DNA of 64,000 nucleotides from Sipunculus nudus (Eukaryota > Annelida > Sipuncula > Golfingiida > Sipunculidae). Every line of letters begins with the position of its first letter. The first letter of the stretch is position 1. The DNA lies in the NCBI GenBank assembly GCA_026874595.1, contig CM049318.1, positions 33,749,956-33,813,955 on the forward strand, given 5' to 3'. The position numbers and the translations under genes were made by a program. Shown here piece by piece: positions 34,065-46,471 of this stretch. Under the pieces are notes generated by a model. The model was not told where the DNA came from. It saw only the letters and a list, made by a program, of their open reading frames with translations, and searched no databases.

Positions 34065-34367
34065 AGGCCAAGCACAAAAAATCTCATGCTGGCACTTTTT
34101 TCAGAATTCAGTGCGGGGTGGCGGTTTTTTTTATGACCTTTTCTTGTATGTTTCGATAAAAATGTCATATGATCAGGGAAAACAAGATATTAACCTTTTT
34201 TTCTAAACAGGTAAAAGCACTACATAACAACGGATAACTTATTAAAATTGTATCATTTTATCTTCTTAAAAGAATAAAATCAAAATAATTTTTTTATGCG
34301 GGGGGTTAAAATTGACGTGGGCGGTGCCTGAGAACCATACCTTTTATTTATTTATTTTATTTGGCCT
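34065..34367. mobile_element. MITE copy 1 (AGGCCAAA family)
   Basis: The ~300-bp element has ends AGGCCAA... and ...TTGGCCT. Inner segments GATCAGGGAAAA, AACAGGTAAAAGCA and GTGCCTGAGAACCATACCTT match copies at 46147 and 61313. The left end is degraded (CTGGCAC where the others have CTCAGGCAC). Confidence 0.7.
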
Positions 34368-35464
34368 AACGGGGTGTTTGACTCGCCTGCAGCCAGGGTT
34401 CTCCGATACTCCCGAGAATTAGCTTATAAAAATGTAAAGCAAATTCATTGCTAAATTAATTTGATAAGGACGGAGGATGCCGAATGTCAGCAATGCGATC
34501 TGTTTCGGAGAACTAGACCTTTTTTGAAGTAATTTTATTTGATTCTATTGTGAACATATACTTCCTTCTGAATTTGAATATGGTAATAATAATCTTTCGC
34601 GAATATGGACAGCATTCACTGCTATTACATTTTTTCTTCATTTACTTAGATGCATATAGGGCTTTAGGTTTCCTGACAACCCATATAAACACCTTTGCTG
34701 TTTCGCTGGTGTTACCAGATACCACAAATCAAAATACGGTTTCATTTCACACATGCCGTGAGTGGTATGATCACATTTGTTTCATAGTCACCGTAACTTA
34801 GATTATGAAAAAAGGAGGAAAGTGTTCAAACTAACCTAAAGTGTACATCTGGGCCAAATAAGTGAACGCCGCTCTAAACATTGACAAAAAGCGTATTGCG
34901 TAAACTGACATACAATCAGAACGCACACAAACAAAGCGTAATAATGCTCTGACATAGATTGTCTGGACTAGGATATTTACACACAACAGAAAATCTTTTC
35001 CACATAAGGGATTTAGCTATAGCATGGCATACTAACACATGCGCACGCGATAATCATTGAATGCGAAAGAGATAGTATCGCATGCGAGCGAAACAATCGC
35101 GTATAGTAAAAATGATTTTTCCGTGTCCTACATACGAGCCACAATGCCTTAATCATTATGAAATATGTGCATAAATAACACAAATATACAATTTTAAGCA
35201 TTCATATAATTCCCTGTGACACCCAATACACCAACAACATATTATATAAAACCCAAGATCGAATTCAACAAAATACCCTTCTGTCAAGTTACACCACTAT
35301 TGGCCCATCGAGCGGAAGTAAATGTTTAAAACGGCCAAATTAAGGTAGATCCAGACACCTTACAAACCTGCATCTATTTAGTAAAGTTAAATGTTAAATA
35401 TATGACACTGGTTAGACCAGAGAAACTTGTGAATGCATGAAGCCCATATGCATTTGGCAATTGC
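34368..35464. other. Intergenic, nothing recognised
   Basis: AT-rich DNA without a supported gene. The short open frames lack family features. Confidence 0.5.
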
Positions 35465-36427
35465 ATGTATAAAATCAGCAGCAAAAGTCACAATTTGTGA
35501 TTCGCATTTGATACATACACCCCCCGCTAGTTATGTGTGAATAAAAATCAGCAATTTATCATGTGGTGAGTCGTATGATGTGTGTGCAGAAAGATACGTA
35601 TATACTTGAGGGGAGGGTCCAGAATTCTTGGGAGGGAGGGGTCTGATGTTAATACAAATGAAATAATACCTTACAAAAAGACCCAACTCAATGAATGGGA
35701 TTTAGCCTTAATGCTCCGAAAAAAAACACACCGAAATAATTTTTTTTCAGTGAGGGTTGGATGGGGGGGGGGAGTTTAACACTTTACATCCCGAATCCGG
35801 TTCCTCCCCCGCTCACACTGGCTACTTGACAATACAAAGTGCAAAGTGACTCCTAGTACTTACATTGTTTACTGTAGACTTTATGAACACAATACCATAT
35901 TCAGTTATGTCACGCGGATTGATAAGAATCTCTCTTATGTTAAAGGGCCGGTTTGTTTTGAGCAACACAGCAGGGAACTTCGTTGTCACATGGGATCTTG
36001 AACCTGTTGAGATAAGGATACGCCCCCCGAAAATATCGCAGAATATATGCACTCTTAATCCACTAGCTGTGTCTACAAGGATTTAAACTGCGAATTTAAT
36101 TGCTGTTAACAAATGTATTTCTTTTGTCCATGCGAAAGTGTCCATTGAAATATTTACAGGAAGTGGGACGTATTGCATGTGGTGGACAATATCTGGGACT
36201 GGGAAGATTTGGACAACATGGCAACAAAGCAGGCATTTACACTCAAAGATTTGCGGCAGTGCCCGGTCTGCTTTGACGATATGATGAACAAGTCACCAAA
36301 ACTACTAGAATGTAAGCACTCCTATTGCATGGCATGTCTTTCTGGACTAGCAAAGAAGAAAAAACTGTCAGGCATTAAAAAAAGATGTCCAACATGCAAA
36401 CACAAAACAGAAGTTGAATTTGGAAAT
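35465..36427 (+). repeat. First unit of a ~965-bp tandem duplication
   Basis: Bases from 35465 recur from 36426 to about 37395 nearly identically, differing at a handful of substitutions and in homopolymer lengths. The unit runs from an ATGTATAAAATC start through a possible 5' flank to the end of the RING coding segment. The breakpoint shares ATGT on both sides. Confidence 0.9.
35604..35812. mobile_element. Possible short inverted-repeat element (also at 36567-36778)
   Basis: The left end TGAGGGGAGGGTCCAGAATTC and the right end, read on the other strand, TGAGCGGGGGAGGAACCGGATTC are similar over about 23 bp. The interior is non-coding with a poly(G) run. Terminal repeats are imperfect, so this is tentative. 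Confidence 0.4.
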
Positions 36428-36433
36428 GTATAA
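36218..36433 (+). pseudogene. Duplicated RING exon, truncated (TRIM-like copy 3a)
   Basis: Encodes the full C3HC4 RING: MATKQAFTLKDLRQCPVC, then CKHSYCMACLSGL and CPTCKHKTEVEFGNV, stopping two codons past the duplication breakpoint. No B-box follows. It matches 37184-37398 with few changes (Ala for Ser after CM; Lys for Ile). If expressed it would be a small RING-only protein of 71 residues (ATG at 36218); an upstream in-frame ATG at 36173 would add 15 residues. Confidence 0.75.
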
Positions 36434-37395
36434 AATCAGCAGCAAAAGTCACAATTTGTGATTCGCATTTGATACATACACCCCCCGCTAGTTATGTGTG
36501 AATAAAAATCAGCAATTTATCATGTGGTGAGTCGTATGATGCGTGTGCAGAAAGATACGTATATACTTGAGGGGAGGGTCCAGAATTCTTGGGAGGGAGG
36601 GGTCTGATGTTAATACAAATGAAATAATACCTTACAAAAAGACCCAACTCAATGAATGGGATTTAGCCTTAATGCTCCGAAAAAAAAACACACCGAAATA
36701 ATTTTTTTTCAGTGAGGGTTGGATGGGGGGGGGGGGGGAGTTTAACACTTTACATCCCGAATCCGGTTCCTCCCCCGCTCACACTGGCTACTTGACAATA
36801 CAAAGTGCAAAGTGACTCCTAGTACTTACATTGTTTACTGTAGACTTTATGAACACAATACCATATTCAGTTATGTAATGCGGAATGATAAGAATCTCTG
36901 TAATGTTAAAGGGCCGGTTTGTTTTGAGCAACACAGCAGGGAACTTCGTTGTCACATGGGATCTTGAACCTGTTTAGATAAGGATACGCCCCCCGAAAAT
37001 ATCGCAGAATGTATGCACTCTTAATCCACTAGCTGTGTCTACAAGGATTTAAACTGCGAATATAATTGCTGTTAACAAATGTATTTCTTTTGTCCATGCG
37101 AAAGTGTCCATTGAAATATTTACAGGAAGTGGGACGTATTGCATGTGGTGGACAATATCTGGGACTGGGAAGATTTGGACAACATGGCAACAAAGCAGGC
37201 ATTTACACTCAAAGATTTGCGGCAGTGCCCGGTCTGCTTTGACGATATGATGAACAAGTCACCAAAACTACTAGAATGTAAGCACTCCTATTGCATGTCA
37301 TGTCTTTCTGGACTAGCAAAGAAGAAAAAACTGTCAGGCATTAAAATAAGATGTCCAACATGCAAACACAAAACAGAAGTTGAATTTGGAAATGT
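36426..37395 (+). repeat. Second unit of the ~965-bp tandem duplication
   Basis: Partner of 35465-36427. It remains connected to the rest of the gene at its 3' end. Confidence 0.9.
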
Positions 37396-38954
37396 TTCTG
37401 CACTTCCGGATTATTTTCTGTTGCAAGAGGTTAAGGCCGTTCTTGATGACCACACCAGGTACTATTATTGCTCCTATTGCTGCAAGTTTGACAGAGAGGT
37501 AAGGGCTGCCAGTTTGTGCATCAGTTGCCATAGGTATATGTGTGATGACTGCTCAAAAAAGCATAATAAGACCTTGGAATTTCTTAACCATAAAATTATA
37601 GCTATATCAGGAACTTTGTCCAAAACACAATGAACCAGTGGCCAATGTCTGCTTGGCCTGCTCACCTATGCGAGTACTTTGTGAATTTTGTATAATGTTC
37701 GACTCTAAATCTCAATGTCATCCTGACAAGGACGTGGTAGATTATACAACGCAATTGTCCAAGGAAGAATCAATCCTGAGGACAAAGTTAGATCAACAAG
37801 ACACTTTGGATAACACGTTATCAGAGCTGGAAGAAAGAAGATTAAAGGAGATAACAAAAGCGGATGAAAATGCTGCATCCATCAGCAAAGGCATAGAAAG
37901 GGCACTGGAACATGTGACTTGTGAAATTGAAGGATCCCTGGACACAACTTCCCTAAGGCTGGCATTAGATAGGGTTAAGCAGGTAAAGACAAAAGCCCTA
38001 GAACTTTTCAATGATGATAACTCACGGTTAGAAGATGTACGGGCAGCCGATGAAGAACTCACCAGGGCACTGGAAAAATATACCGAGGAGGAGAACAGTG
38101 CAAAAGCAACATCTTTTCATTTGGACAGAGATTCAAACATCTGGCGGGAACTTCTGAATATCCAACCAAGTTTAAATCACATGTGTAGTGACACACCTAT
38201 GATGGTGTCAAGTTGGCCCACTGGCGGTGTTGTCAGTAAGCTCAGGGCAAGCAGGGACGGCCGTGTACTATATGTTTGTGAAGGACGTTCCCAAATAACA
38301 GAAATATGCTCAGAGGGAGAGACCTACCAGATGGAGACACCGGGCCCAGTTACTGGTATAGATGTGTGTGGCAACTATAAGTACTTCGTTTGCTATTCAT
38401 CTAATTTATACATACGTGAGATCTCAAATTATACCAAAACAGATCGTTTAATGTCAACGGTAAACTTAGGTGGTAGAATTTTAGACTTATGTGTTTGTGA
38501 TGCTGACAATATTATTGTGACACGATCAGATAAAGAAACGAAGAGCGCGAGGCCAAAAAGAAAGAACTTTCAAATTTGGGATAGACATTATCTGATGCAG
38601 CTCACCCGAATTGACCTTGATGGTCAACTAGGATTCGTTGCTATACAGGAAACCGATCAATCTATATTTCTGCATGATATAACAAGCAGAAATATACAAA
38701 ACATAAGTAAGGCTGGTTCACTAATCAAACAGCCAAGGGCAACGACAGTCAATGCAAAGGGTAACATTCTGGTTGCAGACACCGGAACATGCAAAATAGT
38801 TGAGCTGACGGTAAAGGGAAAATTTGTACGAAACGTGTTAACCAAATTAGATGGTCTACAGAACCCTATCAATGTTGTGCACAGTCGCCCGTACCTGTGG
38901 GTAGCTGATCAGATACAGGACAAGGAATGTGTTCTCAAATGTTTCAGCATGTGA
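37184..38954 (+). pseudogene. RING/B-box/coiled-coil/NHL-like gene copy 3b, one frame break
   Basis: The best-preserved member. Residues 1-70: C3HC4 RING (CPVC ... CKHSYCMSC ... CPTC). About 75-145: B-box (CSYC ... CISCHRYMCDDCSKKH). The frame then breaks near 37611, where copies 1 and 2 have about 14 more bases, giving TGA at 37631. The second frame (37638-38954) continues with a second Cys cluster (CLACSPMRVLCEFC), a ~150-residue coiled coil, and a C-terminal NHL-like propeller (ILVADTGTCKIVELT; YLWVADQIQDK). Without the break it would be a TRIM2/3/71-style E3 ligase of about 590 residues. The single, non-homopolymer deletion suggests recent inactivation, or a real allele to check. ATG choice: it sits directly before the conserved DLRxCPVC. 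Confidence 0.8.
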
Positions 38955-39006
38955 TGTTAATGACATGTATAATGAACAAATTTTATTTACACATGTGCGA
39001 TAAGTG

Positions 39007-39048
<42 letters not shown>

Positions 39049-41689
39049 TCATATATGTTTTGTGTGTCACACCAGCTGTGATTATTTTCAAAGTTTCACT
39101 GTCCGCATGACAGATCGTGTAATTAAAAGTAAGTTGATTAGAAGCACCATTTGGAGTCATTAATGCAAGCGGTATACTCATAATTTTGACGTCTTCGTTA
39201 ATAGTTTGGTGGCAAGAGACGTGTATCGGCAAAGATTTGCTGTGTGTGCTCCCGACGAACCTCTGCAGTACATAGGTATTTAAGAGTACCAAGTGTTTCA
39301 GCATTTGGTAATAGCATAGGGAAGATTTATATACTTACTATGGATGTAATTGAAAAGGTAGCTCACCAGTTAGTTTTCCTTAATTGGAAAGAAAATCCTT
39401 TTAGTTTAATTTGACGCTTTTTATTAATTTTGATTAATTAACGGTGTGTATGATAGACAATGCAAAGTTTAAATGTGTCCGATTTTTTTTCTGTAGATTC
39501 ATATAATATCGTGGGCTTGAAACTTGAAATTAAATGAAATATTTTGGAAATCGTGGTCTCTTAATCACTCCATATGTGCTCGAAAGACGAGAACATTTAT
39601 GTAAAAATCGATAATACACCGGTACCCAAATGAAAGGCTTATCGCACGTTGCCCCTGTGCCGCGGATAATCTGGTCAGTGTTGAGCAATCAACATCGTGT
39701 TTGTGCGATATTAGGGCAAATAATGGAATGAACAACAGAATATTTTAAAATCATTTTAATTGTAATTTACGGGAACAGAAATTCAGCACATTTATTATTG
39801 CTTGCCGGAAATCTTAGATTTTCTGCAAGCATGTTGGTCAGTTCCGTATGTCTGAATGTTTGTTTGTAACAATGTTTGTTTGTCTGTCTACAGTCTAAAA
39901 TGCACAGTTTTACAGCGATCACTTTAAACCTTACACAGATAATAGGAAACCTAAAGTCCCCGAAGCCTATTGATTTTTTTGTAATATCGGGCAAAGGTCA
40001 AGGTCAAGGGAAAACGTCGATAGATTATTTTCGTCATAACTTTGTAACAAATGGTCGTATCCACTTCATTCATAGCTGATTTTCTTCGCCATTCCAAGGC
40101 CTTTTTTTCTTATGTGTATGTGTTTGAAATCTGATGTAACCATGGTAACGAATTTTGGGGAAAAAAGTCATGATATTCGAAAATAAGAGGTCTTATTTCT
40201 TTTTTCAGTTTCAAAGCTACGGAGGTCTGTTTTTTTTTATCAGGTAGCATACAAGTAGTGTTATTTGATTATATTACAAGTCTTGCAATATCTCGTACAT
40301 TATCTCGTCAAACGAGATATTTCGAGATATCGCTTCGTGATAGCCTAGAGTCAACAAGTATGCAGGAATCATCTTGAAACTGATATTTCTTATGTCTTAC
40401 ACTAATATCTCGAAACGGATTTTTTTTCCGGATATGGCTGCTAGGGGGCGTTGCACTCGAAATTCCCCAACATATCATTTTTTGACCATATCTCCAAAAC
40501 TGTGAAAATCTTATCTGCATAAACTGTAATTCATTTTGTTTCTGAATACCTTCCCGTATGATAATCTTGTCATCTGTTATCTCAGATGTGTCCGTTTGTT
40601 TGGTTGTTGTCAGCTTAGTGTCATATATGTCGTTTATCAGGCTCAACTTTTCAGCAATCACTCTGAAAGTCACTCAATTGATAGAAAACCGTCAGTTTGT
40701 TCTGTCTGTCCGTGTGTCTGTCATTTTAACTTCCGGCAAGCGCTTGACCTAAGGTCGTCTAGTTTATGTTTCAATTGCAATCATAAAAAGTAATAAACAA
40801 TGTTTGTGCCTTTATTGAAAACTCAGCCAGTGATAATAATAGACAAAGTAAGTCACTCACCAGATGACGTCAAGAAATTCTTTGACTGTATGTTTTGATC
40901 GTTGGAATTATGAATTCGTGGATTACCTTGACCCACGAAAACCACGAAAATAAAATCCACACTGATATTTCTGAATCTACAGTATTACATAATGTAATGT
41001 GTTATAATATATCAAGATAATGTAAATTTTTGTGAGATTTTAATGTTTGTACAATATCTTTTATATTTCAGAAAGTAGTGAAAGAATAAAGGTTAAAATA
41101 TTATAATATGTCAGTGGCTGTTATCTTCGAAAACGGACATTGTTAAATAAGCGTTGTTTCCTTGCTCGGAAAGGAAGTGCATGTTTCCATAACTGATTAA
41201 TTTGAACAGAGTATAGGCCTACATGTAGACTCTCTGAATCTCTGTGAGATTTACACAGGGGTTACCTAAACAAGTTCCCACGGACCAAATGCTCCCCTGT
41301 GCATGAATGCGCCCCTTATGACAATAATGCAAAATCATTAACTTTTCTATTTCTTACATGTCTCATCTTTAAATTATATAATTAATGCAATTCAATGCTG
41401 AGAACTCTTATCAGATACAGGTGCACAGGCATAAAAATCCTCAAATACTGAATAGTTTGCAAATTTTACATGCATGCTAAAAGGTATTAACCTCCTGTAA
41501 GTTTGAACAGTACCCTGGCTCAGATGACTTCCAGCCCTAGTCAGCGTATTTAAATTCACAATAAAAGTTGTGAACAGAGGCTTAATCTGTTTACCCAGAG
41601 AAAGTTTATCATGAATTAAAGCATGGTACTATTTTAAGATTTCAAGGGCAGAAAAAGGGCCATCTTTCATCCCAAAAACAGAGAAAAAA
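38955..41689. other. Intergenic with one microsatellite
   Basis: About 2.7 kb. It has a (TA)n tract at 39009-39048, a TATCTCGT-CAA-ACGAGATA hairpin at 40301-40319 among several CTCGA-type motifs, and two diverged stretches rich in TGTCTGTC (39855-40060 and 40560-40760). No gene is supported. Confidence 0.5.
39009..39048. repeat. (TA)n microsatellite
   Basis: About 40 bp of TA, directly after the TRIM-like gene. Confidence 0.95.
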
Positions 41690-43441
41690 ATCATTAAAAA
41701 ATTGAAAAAAAAATACAGGTGGCACCACCAGTCTGCAGAAGTTGATTAAACATTCAATGACCAATATCCATGCAAAGAATCATGATAATCAATGCATTAG
41801 CTGTTCAGAAACTTGAGCTTTTGTATCAAATTTTAAATTATTCTGCGGGTATTTCCGAGCACCTCAGCTCGAAGGATATGGGTAACAGAGACCTAATTTC
41901 AGGTTTCCAAGGAGATTTTTCATTGACCTCCCCGGATATCAAGTGAAAAGATTCTAGGTCAGGTGGTTACAATTCGTGCCTTGTTAACCGACAGACAGAA
42001 AGACGACGTACAAAGGGCGATCGGTATAGCTCAGATGACTTAAGAGTCAGCTTAGCTAAAAATAGAAAAAATGCAGGTGGCGCCACCAGTCTGCACTAAC
42101 TGATGACACATTCCATGACCAATATCCATGCAAAGAATCATGGTGATCAATGCATTAGTTGTTCAGATACTTGAGCATTTGTATCAAATTTTCCAATATT
42201 TCCTGGGGCGGGGGTACTTCTGAGCCCAATAGCATGAAGAACATGGGTGACAGAGGTCTGATTTCAGGTTTCAAAGGAGTCTTTTCATAGGCCTCCCTGC
42301 ATGTCAAGATACAAGATTCTAGTTCTAGTCAATAAGATTTGTGCCATGTTAACATATGACTGCATCTTTAAAGGTCTCAAAATTAGAGAAAAAAATTGAA
42401 AAAATACAATTGATGCCACCAGTCTGCAGAAACTGATGAAACATTCCATGACCAATATCCATGCAAAGAATCATGGTGATCAATGCATTGGCTGTTCAGA
42501 TACTTAAGCTTTTGCATCAAATTTTCCATTATTCTGGGGGGGGGGGGAACTTCGAAGCCCAATAGCTCAGATGTTATGGGTAACGGAGAACTTAATTTAA
42601 ATTCCCAAAGAGACTTTTTATGGATTTCTCTGGATGTTAAGTGAGAAGATTCTTGGTCCTCCAGTGGTTACGAGTTGTGCCCTGTTAAAAGATGACCGCA
42701 TATTTTACGGTCTCAAAAATAGTGAAAAAAAATCGTAAAAAATCGAAAAAATACAGGTGGCGCCACCAGTCTGCAGAAACTGATAAAACACTCCATGATC
42801 AATATCCATGCAAAGAATCATGGTGATCAATGCATTAGTTGTTCTGTTACTTGAGCTTTTGTATCAAATTTTCCATTATTCTGGGGGGGTTCTTCTGAGC
42901 CCCATAAACTCAGAGGATATGGGTAACAGAGATTTAATATCAGGTTTCCTAGGAGATTTTTCATGAACCTCCCTCGATGTCAAGTAAGAAGATTTTATGT
43001 CCAGTGGTGACGATTTGTGCCCTGTTAACAGATGACCGCATCTTTTAAGGTCTCAAAAATAGAGAAAAAAATCGTAAAAATTTTAAAAAATACAGGTGGC
43101 GCCACCAGTCTGCAGAAACTGATGAAACACTCCACGATCAATTTCCATCGAAAGAATCATGGTGATCAACGCATGATTGTTCTGTTACTTGAGCTTTTGT
43201 ATCATATTTTCCATTATTCTGGGGGGTAGTTGTGAGCCCCATAAACTCGGAGAATATGGGTAACAGAGACCTAATTTCAGGTTTCCAAAGAGACTTTTCA
43301 TGGACCACCCAGGACGTCAAGTTAGAAGATTCTATGTCCAATGGTTACGATTTGTGCCCTGTTAACAGATGACGGCAGCTTTTAAGTTCTCAAAAATAGA
43401 GAAAAAAATGGTAAAAAATCGAAAAATACAGGTGGCGCCAC

Positions 43442-43859
43442 TAGGGCTGAAACGGGTACAAAATTTTGGACTCGAGTACCTGATAGGCATTACCCGACTC
43501 GGACTCGAGTACTCGTTACCATGGCAATGCTGTAAAGTTAAACGGAAATCTGTTCATGCAAAACATACATAAATTTGACTTTGTAACTCCTAACGAAGGA
43601 ATAGATATAGATACTAAAATTTAACAGAGTGGAAAAATCCATTCGAATGAATATAAATAATAAATGTGTATCTCTTCGAAGTTAACTGTACAGTATGATT
43701 GTTACTTCGATAATGAATAAATAGGCCAAGACTGCCAGTAATTTTGCTGTAATCTTCATATATGCATGTACATATACGAGTACTCGAGTCGGAATTTTGC
43801 CTCGGGTACTCGGTAAGTATTACCCGGACTCGAGTACTTGAGTACTCCTTTCAGCCCTA
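43442..43859. mobile_element. hAT-like MITE inserted in the array, 8-bp target duplication
   Basis: Ends TAGGGCTGAAA... and ...TTTCAGCCCTA are inverted repeats. CTCGAGTAC motifs recur in both halves. It is bounded by GGCGCCAC (43434-43441) and GGCACCAC (43860-43867), an 8-bp duplication with one mismatch, as hAT elements make. At 418 bp with no open frame, it is non-autonomous. The target is the palindromic core of the array unit. Confidence 0.85.
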
Positions 43860-44520
43860 GGCACCACCAGTCTGCAGGAACAGATGAAACACTCCACGAT
43901 CAATATCCATGCATAAAATCATGGTGATCAATGCATTAGTTGTTCTGTTACTTGAGCTTTTGTATCAAAATTTTCCATTATTCTGGGGGGTACTTATGGA
44001 GCCCCATAACTCAAGAGGATATGGGTAACAGAGACTTAACTTCAGGTTTTTAATGAGATTTTTCATGGACCTCCCTGTATATGAAGTAAGAAGATTCTAG
44101 GTCCAGTGGTGACGATTTGTGCCCTGTTAGCAGACAACATATTTTAAGGTCTCAAAAATATGGGGAAAAAAATGGTAAAAATTGAAAAAATACAGATGGC
44201 GCCACCAGTCTGCAGAAACTGATGAAACATTTCATGATCAATATCAATGCAAAGAATCATGGTGATCAATGCATTAGTTGTTCAGTTACATGAGCTTTTG
44301 TATCAAATTTTCCATTATTCTGGGGGTACTTTGGAGAACCATAACTCGGAGGATTTGGGTAACAGAGACTTATTTCAGGTTTCCAAGATGATTTTTCATG
44401 GACCTCCCTGGATGTCAAGTTACTGAAGTTAGAAGATTCTAGGTCCAGTGGTTATTATTTGTGCCCTGTTAACGGACGGACAGACAGACAGACAGACCAC
44501 AGACAAAGAGTGTTTGCTAT

Positions 44521-44549
44521 AGTTCAAATGACTTTCAGTCATCTGAGCT
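44521..44549. repeat. 3' hairpin module (copy b)
   Basis: 13-bp arms (AGTTCAAATGACT / AGTCATCTGAGCT) around TTC, followed by an A run and preceded by a GACAGAC-rich stretch. Confidence 0.8.
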
Positions 44550-44555
44550 TAAAAA

Positions 44556-46146
44556 ATACACCACGCGTGCATGCGCGAGTTGAGCGAGTTGGTGGGGGGG
44601 GGGGGGGGGGGATGCAAGAATCTTACATCTTTGACATGTTACATCGATTTTGTTTTTAACTGAACTACCCTTTTTCGGCACAAGTGGATGAAAGTAGTTA
44701 ATAGTAAGTGCATATTTAATTTTTAGATTATACAACCTTATGAATTGCGCCTGAAAATTCCTAAAAATAAAACATGAGCTCAGTACAAGAACACTTAGGG
44801 TAATATCGATGTCCATTGACAGATTCAAGGCACCATTAGTTTTGAGAACCTGAAATTTACTTGAAGTTGAATTCACGTACTTATAAATGTTACAGTAACG
44901 ATGCTTCCAAGGATTTAATTTTGTCTGCAAAGAAAAACAGCTTCACTGCACAGTCCCACCTTCAAACTGCCATGAAGGGTGACTTTGCTATATTGATTTC
45001 TATCTCTACATATCACATCTGAAGGTGTACATGTGTGCATGATGTACTTTGCAGTTATCTTCGGGTATCATAAGTCCACTGTGACATCTACAAAACTTTA
45101 TCATCCAGTTCCTTAAAATATTGGTGAACATTCTAGACTCCTCATATTTTCCATCATGATTGGACTTCAGGCCTAAGGCCAAAAGAAGTCCACTGAGCTT
45201 AATATACCCCAAAAGGAATTCCAAAAGTCCTGTCAAAGGAGTGATTATGTCAAACCTAGATGTACACATGCATGTTGGCTTGTCAGTATTCAATTTCGCT
45301 GCACAACTGACTATCTTAAGTTCTTAAAAGACACCGCCACACATATCACACATTTAATATGTACCATGAGCCCCTCCGAATGGTGACAGGTCCAGCAATA
45401 TGGAATTTAAGTATTGCCAAGAAACATCCCCTTGTGTCAAACAAAACCTATGTAAAAGTTTACCTGTCAGACCCTGAACTAGCTTCAACCACATAAAAAT
45501 ACATAAACACATATAATCCATGTATTGAATCTCACTAAAATATATAAAAGAACGCATATTTCAGAAAAAAAAAGATTGTTTTATAAAACAAACCATCACT
45601 ATTATATATGGCTAATAAATAACAGTTCATTGTAAAGGCTGAGATGTAATAATATCACACAGGTAATTATCATCAAAGTTTATATACAAGTATAACATTC
45701 AGTTGTATTAACTTCTAGATCTTTTAAATAACTACACATGGGTCAAGCCCACGTCTTGATACCCAAAGGAGGATGCAGGAAAACAAAAGTGGAGGGGGTG
45801 GGGATGGTTATCCATTCATCGTCAACAAATTGTAAAATCAGAACAAATTCTTAAAGGTAAAAGCTGTAATCTGAAAACTGCAGGTTTCTGCTAAGAGCAG
45901 ATTCTTTTCATGAGATTCTCCAATAAAATGAGATTATTACAGAATTCAATGGTGGAATAGGGCTTGCCTCATCTATAGTATGTGATAAGAGAGATTATGC
46001 TAGGGTGGGTAGAGGATTTTCAAATAGGGGAGATGGCTCATACAGCAAGACCACAATGCACCAGAGGCAGGATGGGGGGGGGGGGGGCGAGGGCTTGGGG
46101 TATCCCCTCCTGTGTATTACCATATTTTATATAAATTTTGGGTGTT
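44556..46146. other. Intergenic, nothing recognised
   Basis: Poly(G) at 44594-44609 and 46075-46087. Minus-strand open frames at 45006-45293 and 45354-45557 show no family features and are not called. Confidence 0.45.
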
Positions 46147-46471
46147 AAGCCATAAAAGTTTAGGTTTGCATCTCAGGCACTTTTTTTCAGAAATCAATGC
46201 TGACAAGCAATTTTTTCTTTACCTTTTTTAATATTTTTCGATAAAAATTCATATGATCAGGGAAAAGCATGAAAATAAAAGATTATTTTTGCTTAACAGG
46301 TAAAAGCAAAACATAACAAAGGAAATCTCATTAAGAATGTATTATCTTCTTGAAAGAAATATACGAGCGGCTGGAGCGCAAAAGTTTCCACTGAAAATCA
46401 AAATAAAAATTTGGGGATTAAAATTGACATTGGAGGTGCCTGAGAACCCTACCTTTTATTTTTGTTGGCCT
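46147..46471. mobile_element. MITE copy 2 (AGGCCAAA family)
   Basis: Shares GATCAGGGAAAA, AACAGGTAAAAGCA, GAGCGGCTG and GTGCCTGAGAACCCTACCTT with copies 1 and 3. TIRs of about 20 bp: ...TCTCAGGCAC at the left and GTGCCTGAGA... at the right. Confidence 0.75.

Larger units (their letters stand above)
41690..44555. repeat. Tandem array, seven ~340-bp units, with terminal hairpin module
   Basis: Each unit contains GGTGGCGCCACCAGTCTGCA or a variant (centres near 41718, 42076, 42410, 42756, 43095, 43431 and 44195), then AAAGAATCATGGTGATCAAT, TTTTCCATTATTCTGGGG and GATATGGGTAACAGAG. Spacing is 334-358 bp once the 418-bp insertion at 43442 is removed. GGACAGACAGACAGAC and a hairpin-plus-A-run end lie at 44461-44555; a further such module lies inside at 41981-42064. 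No protein is encoded. Confidence 0.9.

Noticed and set aside
41690-44555. CRISPR-like array of regular repeats
   Set aside because: Units are ~340 bp, diverged along their whole length and in a eukaryotic setting; no spacers or cas genes.
45006-45557. Two minus-strand open frames
   Set aside because: No recognisable domain, no splice context, no neighbour support; left uncalled.
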